Translations under genes and position numbers: made by a program | Assembly: GCF_001667505.1 (NCBI RefSeq) | Contig: NZ_LZHZ01000043.1 | Span: 1 to 33,407 of the forward strand | From: Mycobacterium sp. ACS1612 | GTDB lineage: Bacteria > Actinomycetota > Actinomycetes > Mycobacteriales > Mycobacteriaceae | Direction of reading: 5' to 3' | Length of the DNA: 33,407 nt | Shown: positions 1 to 6,432 of the stretch, piece by piece | Layout of the letters: each line of letters begins with the position of its first letter | How positions within the stretch are numbered: position 1 is the stretch's first letter | The notes under the pieces: model-generated | Database searches by the model: none | What the model was told of the DNA's origin: nothing | The model's input: only the letters and a program-made list of their open reading frames with translations

Positions 1-100
1 ACTCGACGTCTACATCCACTGGTACAACGACGAACGCATCTCAATAAAGCTCAAGGGCCTGAGTCCGGTCCAATACCAGGCCCAGGCCCTCGCGGCTTAG
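1..100 (+). CDS. IS3-family transposase, C-terminal fragment
   Basis: This is the 3' end of a reading frame that enters from outside the window; 32 residues and a TAG stop are visible. The tail has a YIHWYNDERISIKLKGLSP run followed by VQYQ. This is the characteristic C-terminal end of the rve/DDE integrase domain of IS3 OrfB proteins (pattern Y-x-x-x-YN-x-x-R ... K-x-L-x-x-LSP-x-x-Y). The catalytic DDE residues are upstream and not visible. The family normally makes an OrfAB fusion by frameshifting; that region is also outside the window. Confidence 0.8.
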   Translation, partial: LDVYIHWYNDERISIKLKGLSPVQYQAQALAA

Positions 101-139
101 GCTCCCTACGTCAGGGTCCAACTTTCGGGGACCACTTCA
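1..139 (+). mobile_element. Right end of an IS3-family insertion sequence
   Basis: The window opens inside an insertion sequence. It holds the last codons of an IS3-type transposase (stop at 98-100), then a short non-coding tail. The tail ends in GTCCAACTTTCGGGG followed by ACCACTTCA (116-139). Read outward from the other strand this starts TGAAGTGGTCCCCGAAAG, the TG...CA type of terminus known for IS3 elements of the IS150 group. I place the outer boundary at 139 because the terminal CA lies there. The left end is outside the window, so copy integrity, the matching inverted repeat and the target duplication cannot be checked. It sits 35 bp from the tsf stop codon. Confidence 0.75.
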
Positions 140-174
140 GGATACCCGAGGGCCTTCGCTGTGGTTCCGCCTGG

Positions 175-1014
175 TTACGCCTGACCGACCTCGAACCGGA
201 CGAACCGGGTGACGGTCACGCCCGCCTCGTCGAGCAGCGCCTTGACCGTCTTCTTGTTGTCGGACACCGACGGCTGCTCGAGCAGCACGACGTCCTTGTA
301 GAAACCGGTCACGCGGCCCTCCACGATCTTGGGCAGCGCCTGCTCGGGCTTGCCCTCGTTGCGGGCAGTCTCCTCGGCGATGCGGCGCTCGTTGGCGACG
401 ATGTCCTCCGGCACATCCTCACGCGTCAGGTATTTGGCCTTCAGCGCGGCGATCTGCAGGGCGACCGCGTGTGCGGCCTCTGAGCCTTTCTCGTCGGAAC
501 CCCCGTTGTACTCGACGAGCACGCCGACCGCGGGCGGCAGGTCCGAGGCCCGCTTGTGCAGGTAGGTCTCGACGGTGCCGTCGAAGTAGGCCACCCGGCG
601 CAGTTCCAGCTTCTCGCCGATCTTCGCGGACAGGTCCGCGATGACCTGCTCGACGGTGGTAGTCTCCGAACCTTTTTGAATAGGAGAAGCCTTCAGCGCG
701 TCGATGTCGGTGGCCTTGGCGGCAGCGGCCGCCGCGACGATCTGATCCGCGACCGACTGGAATTCGGCGTTCTTCGCGACGAAGTCGGTCTCGGAGTTCA
801 GTTCGATGAGCGCACCGTCCTTGGCGGCCACCAGACCCTCGGCGGTCGCGCGCTCGGCGCGCTTGCCGACGTCCTTGGCCCCCTTGATGCGCAGCAATTC
901 GACGGCCTTGTCGAAGTCGCCGTCGGCCTCAACCAAAGCGTTCTTGGAGTCGAGCATGCCGGCGCCGGTCAGCTCCCGAAGCCGCTTGACGTCGGCAGCG
1001 GTGTAGTTCGCCAA
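175..1014 (-). CDS. tsf: Translation elongation factor Ts
   Basis: EF-Ts (279 aa) exchanges GDP for GTP on EF-Tu during translation elongation. The N-terminal UBA-like domain carries the TGAGMLDSKNAL signature (about residues 16-27), and the core begins with the conserved TDFVAKN motif (about 75-81) that contacts EF-Tu. Length and sequence match mycobacterial EF-Ts (about 271 aa). The start is TTG (1014-1012), chosen because the protein begins ANYTAADVKRLRELTG as in relatives and because GAAAGG lies about 7 nt upstream. It follows rpsB by 12 nt, so the two form the usual rpsB-tsf operon. No convincing terminator is visible between the stop and the IS end at 139. Confidence 0.97.
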   Translation of the reverse strand: MANYTAADVKRLRELTGAGMLDSKNALVEADGDFDKAVELLRIKGAKDVGKRAERATAEGLVAAKDGALIELNSETDFVAKNAEFQSVADQIVAAAAAAKATDIDALKASPIQKGSETTTVEQVIADLSAKIGEKLELRRVAYFDGTVETYLHKRASDLPPAVGVLVEYNGGSDEKGSEAAHAVALQIAALKAKYLTREDVPEDIVANERRIAEETARNEGKPEQALPKIVEGRVTGFYKDVVLLEQPSVSDNKKTVKALLDEAGVTVTRFVRFEVGQA

Positions 1015-1026
1015 TGTTCAGCCTTT

Positions 1027-1857
1027 CTAGGAAGACTCAGTGGGTTCGGTTTGAGTTTCGGCGCCAGGCGACTCCGTCGACGCCGTGGCGCCTGCCAGCA
1101 GCTCCTGCTCCCACTCGGCGAGCGGCTCGGCCGCATCGGCCTCGGCCTTGTCGCCGTCGCGGCCCACGTTGGCGCGGGCCTGCAGGCCCTCGGCGACCGC
1201 GGAGGCGACGACCTTGGTCAGCAGCGCGGCCGACCGGATCGCGTCGTCGTTACCCGGGATCGGGTAGTCGACCTGGTCGGGGTCGCAGTTGGTGTCGAGG
1301 ATCGCGATGACCGGGATGCCCAGCTTGCGCGCCTCACCGACGGCGATGTGCTCCTTGTTGGTGTCGACGACCCAGATGGCCGACGGCACCTTCTGCATGT
1401 CGCGGATACCGCCGAGCGACCGCTCCAGCTTGTTCTTCTCGCGGGTCAGCATCAGGATTTCCTTCTTGGTGCGACCCTCGAAGCCACCGGTCTGCTCCAT
1501 CGCCTCGAGCTCCTTGAGGCGCTGCAGCCGCTTGTGCACGGTGGAGAAGTTGGTGAGCATGCCGCCGAGCCAGCGCTGGTTCACGTACGGCATGCCGACG
1601 CGGGTCGCCTCCTCGGCGATGGACTCCTGCGCCTGCTTCTTGGTGCCGACGAACATGATGCTGCCGCCGTGGGCGACGGTTTCCTTGACGAACTCGTACG
1701 CCTTGTCGATGTACGTCAGCGTCTGCTGCAGATCGATGATGTAGATGCCGTTGCGGTCGGTGAAGATGAACCGCTTCATCTTGGGATTCCAGCGACGGGT
1801 CTGGTGCCCGAAGTGGGTGCCGCTGTCGAGCAGCTGTTTCATGGTCACAACAGCCAT
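1027..1857 (-). CDS. rpsB: 30S ribosomal protein S2
   Basis: Ribosomal protein S2 (276 aa) of the small subunit. It has the S2 signatures LLDSGTHFGHQTRRWNPKM near the N-terminus, FVGTKKQAQ around residue 66, and PDQVDYPIPGNDDAIRS near residue 200, followed by an acidic, Ser/Thr-rich tail typical of mycobacterial S2. The frame stays open another 45 codons upstream. The start is set at the ATG at 1857 because the protein then begins MAVVTMKQLLDSG as in M. tuberculosis, and because AAAGGAA lies about 10 nt upstream. It is the first gene of rpsB-tsf and is divergent from the M23-like gene. Confidence 0.97.
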   Translation of the reverse strand: MAVVTMKQLLDSGTHFGHQTRRWNPKMKRFIFTDRNGIYIIDLQQTLTYIDKAYEFVKETVAHGGSIMFVGTKKQAQESIAEEATRVGMPYVNQRWLGGMLTNFSTVHKRLQRLKELEAMEQTGGFEGRTKKEILMLTREKNKLERSLGGIRDMQKVPSAIWVVDTNKEHIAVGEARKLGIPVIAILDTNCDPDQVDYPIPGNDDAIRSAALLTKVVASAVAEGLQARANVGRDGDKAEADAAEPLAEWEQELLAGATASTESPGAETQTEPTESS

Positions 1858-2140
1858 GAGTTGGTATTTCCTTTTGTTGTCGGTTGCCGCGCGGCGCCGG
1901 GTGACGCCGAGCCCTGGTGCCTGCTCGAATGCCGAACCCCTCCGGGGAAGGGACCGACGGCATCCGGATATGACCTTGTGAAACCGGGTCATGTGTAGAC
2001 ACGCGAAGTCAGCCCGCTCTGCGAGCTGCGGTTAGCAGTTTACACGCTGGACAGGGGTGCTTTTTCCACACACGGGGCGCCATCCACAGATCGCGTGGAC
2101 GCCCTGGCGGATATTACGTGCGACCGGCTGAACTGGTCGA
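1858..2140. promoter_or_regulatory. Divergent intergenic region with the rpsB leader
   Basis: This 283-nt spacer must hold the promoter of rpsB-tsf (minus) and that of the M23-like gene (plus). I see no convincing -35/-10 pair on either strand; TGTAAACT (read on the minus strand, around 2040) is only a weak -10 candidate. A possible stem in the rpsB leader lies at 1930-1962 (outer arms TGCCG/CGGCA, inner CCCC/GGGG). It could be an S2 autoregulatory leader element, but that is inference from the family's known feedback control in other bacteria. Confidence 0.35.
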
Positions 2141-2626
2141 ATGCGATGGATCGCCCTGATGGTCGTCACGTTGCTCGTTTCCGCCCCGGCCTCAGCTGAG
2201 GGTGGCAGGTTGAATTGGCCGCTGCGGCCTCGGCCAGCGGTGCTGCGGGCGTTCGACGCGCCCTCGCCTAACTGGCACCCCGGCCATCGCGGCGTCGACC
2301 TGGCGGCGGCGCCGGGCCAACCCGTCTTCGCGGCCGCGGCCGGTACGGTCGTTTTCGCCGGTGAACTGGCAGGCAGGCCGCTGGTGTCGATCGGCCATCC
2401 CGGCGGCCTGCGAACCACCTACGAGCCGGTGCGGCCGTCGGTGCGGCCCGGCCAACGGGTCGAGGCGGGCACGGTGATCGGCAGGCTCGACGCCGGCCAC
2501 GCCGGATGCGCGCCAGCGTGTCTGCACTGGGGCGCGATGTGGGGCGCGGCGTCACGGGCGGCCTACGTCGACCCGCTGGGCCTGGTGATCAGCACGCCGG
2601 TCCGGCTCAAGCCCCTTCACGGCTGA
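2141..2626 (+). CDS. Secreted M23/LytM-like peptidase domain protein
   Basis: A 161-aa exported protein. Residues 1-19 form a signal peptide ending A17-S18-A19. The rest is a small M23 (LytM) fold: HRGVDLAA supplies His49 and Asp53 of the HxxxD zinc motif. The second motif, normally HxH, reads Cys127-Leu-His129 followed by WG. Thus the zinc-binding His is kept but the catalytic first His is Cys. The remembered M. tuberculosis neighbour Rv2891, which occupies the same place next to rpsB, is of this type. It may therefore be a cell-wall binding or regulatory LytM protein rather than an active endopeptidase. Start ATG at 2141; no strong ribosome binding site is seen. The LLM gene starts 19 nt after its stop. 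Confidence 0.8.
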   Translation: MRWIALMVVTLLVSAPASAEGGRLNWPLRPRPAVLRAFDAPSPNWHPGHRGVDLAAAPGQPVFAAAAGTVVFAGELAGRPLVSIGHPGGLRTTYEPVRPSVRPGQRVEAGTVIGRLDAGHAGCAPACLHWGAMWGAASRAAYVDPLGLVISTPVRLKPLHG

Positions 2627-2635
2627 CGGGCCTAC

Positions 2636-2658
2636 CGTCGGAGGTATGACCTCCGACG
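2636..2658 (+). repeat. Perfect inverted repeat with the LLM start codon as its loop
   Basis: CGTCGGAGGT (2636-2645) and ACCTCCGACG (2649-2658) are exact reverse complements, 10 bp each. The three bases between them are the ATG start codon of the LLM oxidoreductase. As RNA this would be a strong hairpin that buries the GGAGG and exposes AUG in a three-base loop. As DNA it could be an operator. Confidence 0.7.
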
Positions 2659-3608
2659 ATCACCGCTCACGCCCGCTTCGCTTCGGTCTGCACACCGCGC
2701 TGCCCCGCGCGACGGAGTTCGGCGCGTTCGCAAAGTCGGTGCAGGACGCCGGATTCGACGTATTGACCATCCCCGATCATCTCGTGGCATCGATGTCGCC
2801 GTTTGCGGGTGCGACGGCCGCCGCGGCGGCCACCGACCGTCTGCACACGGGCACGCTCGTGCTCAACAACGACCTGCGCCATCCCGTCGAGGCCGCGCGC
2901 GAAGCCGCGACCGTCGCCGCCCTTTCCGGTGGACGTTTCGAATTGGGCCTCGGCGCAGGGCATATGAAGTCCGAATACGACGCCGCCGGACTGCGATTCG
3001 ACCCCGCCGGCACACGCGTCGACCGGCTCATCGAGGCCGTCGATGTGATTCGGGCTCTGCTGTCCGGCGAAGCTGTCGACATCGACGGCGCGCACTACTG
3101 TGTGCGCGCCGCGGCCGGTGAACTGGTCGCCGCACCCGACGTGAAGGTTCCACTGCTGATCGGCGGCAACGGAACCCGGGTGCTGCAGCTGGCGGGACGG
3201 GTCGCTGACATCGCCGGGCTCGCGGGGTTCAGCCACAACCGGGACGCGACGAAAGTCATCCTCAGCCACTTCGACGCGGCCGGGTTGAAGGACCGCATCG
3301 CGGTGGTCCGCGACGCCGCGGGCGACCGATTCGACGCCGTCGAACTGAACGCGCTGATTCAGTTCGTGGTGCCCACCGACGACCGCGAAGCGTCGGCGGC
3401 CGAACTGGCCGCGCTGTTCGGCGGCGTCTCGCCGGAGTTCGTGCTCGACTCGCCGTTCGTCCTGCTCGGCACCCACGAGCAGATGGCCGAGACGCTTGTC
3501 GCGCGCCAGCAGCAGTTCGGGGTCAGCTACTGGACGGTGTTCGACGAGTGGGTCGGCCGCGAGTCGGCGATGCCGGACATCGCGAAAGTCATTGCCCTAC
3601 TTCGGTAG
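2646..3608 (+). CDS. LLM-class F420-dependent oxidoreductase
   Basis: A 320-aa TIM-barrel oxidoreductase of the luciferase-like monooxygenase class, which in mycobacteria uses the deazaflavin F420. Visible hallmarks are RFGLHTALPRATEFGAF at the start, IPDHL near residue 41, a GRFELGLGAGHMKSEYDAAG block (about 97-116) and a GGNGTRVLQLAGRVADIAG block (about 173-191). It fits the mycobacterial family TIGR03621 (named after MSMEG_2516); the M. tuberculosis positional counterpart is Rv2893. The substrate is unknown. The start is the ATG at 2646, in the loop of a perfect inverted repeat. The only SD-like GGAGG is one base from ATG, too close for normal use, and no other in-frame start precedes the domain. 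It converges on xerC with a 3-nt gap. Confidence 0.9.
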   Translation: MTSDDHRSRPLRFGLHTALPRATEFGAFAKSVQDAGFDVLTIPDHLVASMSPFAGATAAAAATDRLHTGTLVLNNDLRHPVEAAREAATVAALSGGRFELGLGAGHMKSEYDAAGLRFDPAGTRVDRLIEAVDVIRALLSGEAVDIDGAHYCVRAAAGELVAAPDVKVPLLIGGNGTRVLQLAGRVADIAGLAGFSHNRDATKVILSHFDAAGLKDRIAVVRDAAGDRFDAVELNALIQFVVPTDDREASAAELAALFGGVSPEFVLDSPFVLLGTHEQMAETLVARQQQFGVSYWTVFDEWVGRESAMPDIAKVIALLR

Positions 3609-3611
3609 CGA

Positions 3612-4514
3612 TTACGCGCGGGGGTGGGCCTGGTCGTGGACGGCCCGTAACCGGGCGACAGTGACGTGTGTGTACAACTGCGTGGTGGCCAGCGTCGAAT
3701 GGCCGAGCAACTCCTGCACCACCCGCAGGTCGGCGCCGCCTTCGAGCAGATGGGTGGCGGCGCTGTGCCGCAACCCATGCGGGCCGATATCGGGCGCGCC
3801 GTCGACCGTCGCGATGGTCTGATGCACGACGGTGCGGGCCTGCCGCGGATCCAGCCGACGGCCCCGCGCGCCGAGCAGCAGCGCAGGCCCCGAATCCGCG
3901 ATGGCCAGCGCCGGTCGTCCGTCGCGCAGCCAGTCGGTCAGCGCCGCCTGCGCCGGTTCTCCGAACGGGACCGTCCGCTGCTTGTTGCCCTTGCCGAGGA
4001 CGTGCAGCAGCCGCCGAGACTCGTCGACGTCGTCGATGTCGAGCCCGCAGAGCTCGCTGACCCGAATACCGGTGGCGTACAACAACTCAACGATCAGCTG
4101 GTCTCGCAATGCGAGCGGATCACCTTGCTGTGCACCGGATTTCGCGGCCGTCATGGCGTCGAGAGCCTGGTCCTGGCGTAACACCGACGGCAGGGTGCGT
4201 CGCGCCTTCGGCATCTGCAACCGGGTGGCGGGATCGGTGGCCAACAGGCCGCGCCGCATCGCCCACGCCGTGAAGGTCTTCACCGCCGACGTGCGCCGCG
4301 CCAGCGTGCTGCGCGCCACGCCCGCCGACGCCTGCCCAGCGAGCCAGGACCGCAGCAGCGGCAGGCTCAGCCTGTCCAAACCGCCGTCGGGCACCTGCTC
4401 GGCGAGAAAGCCGAACAACGAACGCAGGTCACCCAGATAGGCCCGACGCGTGTGTTCGGAGCGGCCGCGCTGCAGCGCGAGGTACTCGTCGAACTCCTCG
4501 AGCACTGCGTCCAC
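3612..4514 (-). CDS. xerC: Tyrosine recombinase XerC
   Basis: A 300-aa site-specific recombinase that resolves chromosome dimers with XerD at dif. An N-terminal SAM-like core-binding domain (about 1-95; LALQRGRSEHTRRAYLGDL) precedes the catalytic domain. All catalytic residues are present: Arg151 (TGIRVSELCGL), Lys175 (GKGNKQR), His246 and Arg249 (HGLRH), His272 (LLGHS) and the nucleophile Tyr281 (QLYTH). Length is normal for XerC. The start is GTG (4514-4512) behind a G-rich GGGTGGGGGA; M. tuberculosis has xerC (Rv2894c) at this point. It lies 32 nt downstream of the lactate-monooxygenase-like gene and may be co-transcribed with it. Confidence 0.95.
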   Translation of the reverse strand: MDAVLEEFDEYLALQRGRSEHTRRAYLGDLRSLFGFLAEQVPDGGLDRLSLPLLRSWLAGQASAGVARSTLARRTSAVKTFTAWAMRRGLLATDPATRLQMPKARRTLPSVLRQDQALDAMTAAKSGAQQGDPLALRDQLIVELLYATGIRVSELCGLDIDDVDESRRLLHVLGKGNKQRTVPFGEPAQAALTDWLRDGRPALAIADSGPALLLGARGRRLDPRQARTVVHQTIATVDGAPDIGPHGLRHSAATHLLEGGADLRVVQELLGHSTLATTQLYTHVTVARLRAVHDQAHPRA

Positions 4515-4546
4515 TCCCCCACCCTCGCAGACCAGCGCGCGCAGCC

Positions 4547-5707
4547 TCAGGTGACGCGCCGCAGCGCCTCCGGTGTCAGGTCCTTGCGCGTGGGATAGCC
4601 GTCGACGGCCATGATCAGGTCGGTCTCGGCCAGCAGCGAACGCAGCACGTGCACCACACCGTCCTCACCGCCGATGGCCAACCCGTAGGCGTACGGCCGG
4701 CCGACGCCGACGGCCGTCGCGCCCAGCGCCAACGCCTTGACGATGTCGGCGCCGCTGCGGATGCCGGAATCGAACAGCACGGGCAGTCCGTCGGCAGCGG
4801 CCACCACGCCGGGCAGGCAGTCGATGGCCGGTATCCCGCCGTTGGCCTGTCGCCCGCCGTGGTTGGAGCAGTAGATGCCGTCGACTCCTGCATCGCGGGC
4901 ACGGCGCGCGTCGTCGGGATGACAGATGCCCTTGACGATCAGCGGCAGTTCGGTCAGCGACCGCAGCCACGGCAGGTCGTCCCATGTCAGTGGATTGCCG
5001 AACAGCGACACCCAGCGCAGCACCGCGGCTTGCGGATTCTCCTGCGGTGTCTGCGGCAGGCCGGCCAGGAACACCGGGTCGCTGGTGTAGTTGGCCAGGC
5101 AGCGGCCGCGCAGTTGCGGGAAGTTCGACGTCGAGAGGTCCCGCGGCCGCCAACCCGGCACCCAGGTGTCCAGCGTGACGATGATGCCCTTGTATCCGGC
5201 CGCCTCGGCGCGTTGCACGAAGCTGGCCGCCAGGTCGTGGTCGGTCGGCGTGTAGAGCTGGAAAAAGCCTGGGGTATCACCGAATTCGGCCGCGACGTCT
5301 TCAAGGGGATCCTCGGTCAGCGTCGAGACGACCATCGGCACACCGGTGCGCGCGGCGGCCCGCGCGGTCGCGAGATCGCCGTGGCCGTCCTGTGCGCAGA
5401 TGCCGGTCACCCCGATCGGCGCCATGAACACCGGTGACGGCAGGGTCAGGCCGAACACCTCCACCGACAGGTCGCGCTCGCGCTGCGCATTGAACATTCG
5501 CGGCATCAGACCCCAGTTGTCGAACGCCGTCCGATTCACCCGCTGGGTGCGCTCGTCACCTGCGCCACCCGCCACGTACGACCAGATGGACGGCGGCATC
5601 GCCGCCTGCGCCTTGGCCTCCCACTCCGCGAAGGACATCGGATACGACGGCACGATGCCCGACAGGCCCTGCAGGTAGATCTCGAACTGGTAATCGCCGA
5701 ATGCCAT
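4547..5707 (-). CDS. FMN-dependent alpha-hydroxy-acid oxidase, lactate 2-monooxygenase-like
   Basis: A 386-aa flavoprotein of the lactate oxidase/glycolate oxidase family. It resembles M. smegmatis lactate 2-monooxygenase (L-lactate + O2 to acetate + CO2 + water) along its whole length: SYVAGGAGDE with Tyr44, RMF near 70, APIGV, FQLY with Tyr152, TLDTWVPGWRPRDL with Arg187, Lys259, SNHGGRQANGG with catalytic His283 and Arg286, then LFDSGIRSGAD with Arg317. The long middle insertion (about 195-245) is typical of the monooxygenase branch. Whether the product is acetate (monooxygenase) or pyruvate (oxidase/dehydrogenase) cannot be told from motifs. It follows the TetR gene by 33 nt and is probably co-transcribed with it. 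Confidence 0.88.
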   Translation of the reverse strand: MAFGDYQFEIYLQGLSGIVPSYPMSFAEWEAKAQAAMPPSIWSYVAGGAGDERTQRVNRTAFDNWGLMPRMFNAQRERDLSVEVFGLTLPSPVFMAPIGVTGICAQDGHGDLATARAAARTGVPMVVSTLTEDPLEDVAAEFGDTPGFFQLYTPTDHDLAASFVQRAEAAGYKGIIVTLDTWVPGWRPRDLSTSNFPQLRGRCLANYTSDPVFLAGLPQTPQENPQAAVLRWVSLFGNPLTWDDLPWLRSLTELPLIVKGICHPDDARRARDAGVDGIYCSNHGGRQANGGIPAIDCLPGVVAAADGLPVLFDSGIRSGADIVKALALGATAVGVGRPYAYGLAIGGEDGVVHVLRSLLAETDLIMAVDGYPTRKDLTPEALRRVT

Positions 5708-5740
5708 GGGCCTAGCGTGCCAGCCCGCGCCCGGATCGCG

Positions 5741-6325
5741 TCACCGAACCAACCGCTGCGCCACTCCCGCGTACACCTGACCCAGCTTCTGCGCGTCGCG
5801 GTGTTGACGCGACGGGAACCACCGGCACACGTCCACGCACAGCGAGGAGATCGCCATCACCACCTCGTCGACGTTGTCGACGTCGAATTCGCCCGCGGCC
5901 ACCCCACCCGCCACGATTTCTGTGATGACGTCGGTGGCCTGGTGGCGCAGCGGTGCGATGGTCCGGTAGTGCGCCGGAGTCAGGCCATGCAGTTCGTATT
6001 GCACGACGCGTGCCTGCTTGTGGTTTTCGGCGTGCCAGGACGCGAACGCCGCCACCACCGCCCGCAGTCTTTTGGTGAACGCGGCGGCCGGATCGTCGGC
6101 CCGTTTCAGCGCGGCCAGCAGGCTGCTGTGGCCCTCCAGCGCGATGGCGTAGAGCAGTTCCTCTTTGGAGCGGTAGTGCGGATACATCGCCGTCGCGCTC
6201 ATGTTGAGCCGCTTGGCGATCTGCCGGGTCGAGCTGCCGCCGTACCCCGATTCCGCGAAGGCTTCTATCGCGGCGCGCCGCATGCGTTCCGCCGCAGCTG
6301 AATCCGCAGCTCGATCAATGGTCAT
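5741..6325 (-). CDS. TetR-family transcriptional regulator
   Basis: A 194-aa repressor-type protein. Residues about 14-60 are the TetR DNA-binding domain (RRAAIEAFAESGYGGSSTRQIA, then LNMSATAMYPHYRSKEELL). The C-terminal part is a helical ligand/dimer domain of ordinary length. It is divergent from the acyl-CoA dehydrogenase, and a 35-bp palindrome lies on that promoter. This suggests that it represses the dehydrogenase and probably itself and the downstream lactate-monooxygenase-like gene; the inducer may be an acyl-CoA, but that is inference. Start ATG (6325-6323) with AGGAT about 10 nt upstream. Confidence 0.92.
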   Translation of the reverse strand: MTIDRAADSAAAERMRRAAIEAFAESGYGGSSTRQIAKRLNMSATAMYPHYRSKEELLYAIALEGHSSLLAALKRADDPAAAFTKRLRAVVAAFASWHAENHKQARVVQYELHGLTPAHYRTIAPLRHQATDVITEIVAGGVAAGEFDVDNVDEVVMAISSLCVDVCRWFPSRQHRDAQKLGQVYAGVAQRLVR

Positions 6326-6348
6326 GACGGTCGGGATCCTACACGTAT

Positions 6349-6377
6349 TTGACTTCCGACCACGGTCGGCGCATTAT
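6349..6377 (+). promoter_or_regulatory. Promoter of the acyl-CoA dehydrogenase gene
   Basis: TTGACT (6349-6354) and CATTAT (6372-6377) are separated by exactly 17 bp, a good sigma-70/SigA-type match. The spacer itself holds a small palindrome, CCGACC-AC-GGTCGG (6356-6369). The -10 element overlaps the left edge of the operator, so a bound repressor would block it. Confidence 0.6.
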
Positions 6378-6410
6378 TAGCGAGCGCTCATAAAATGAGC
6401 GATCGCTAAT
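6376..6410 (+). promoter_or_regulatory. 35-bp palindromic operator, probable TetR site
   Basis: ATTAGCGAGCGCTCAT (6376-6391), spacer AAA, ATGAGCGATCGCTAAT (6395-6410). The arms match at 15 of 16 positions. Each arm also has its own inner palindrome (GAGCGCTC on the left, AGCGATCGCT on the right), so two regulator dimers could bind. It lies over the -10/+1 region between the divergent TetR and acyl-CoA dehydrogenase genes. Confidence 0.75.
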
Positions 6411-6432
6411 GTGACGAAAGGCTGTCCCCGAC

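Noticed and set aside
1930..1962. Rho-independent terminator or defined riboswitch in the rpsB leader
   Set aside because: Arms are short and imperfect, no U-run follows, and no known leader family is matched.
1858..1992. N-terminal extension of rpsB (45 more codons open)
   Set aside because: Extension is Arg-rich and not like S2, while the internal ATG has a good SD and the family N-terminus.
556..1998. Long plus-strand open frame opposite tsf/rpsB
   Set aside because: Shadow of high-GC coding on the other strand; product has no family features.
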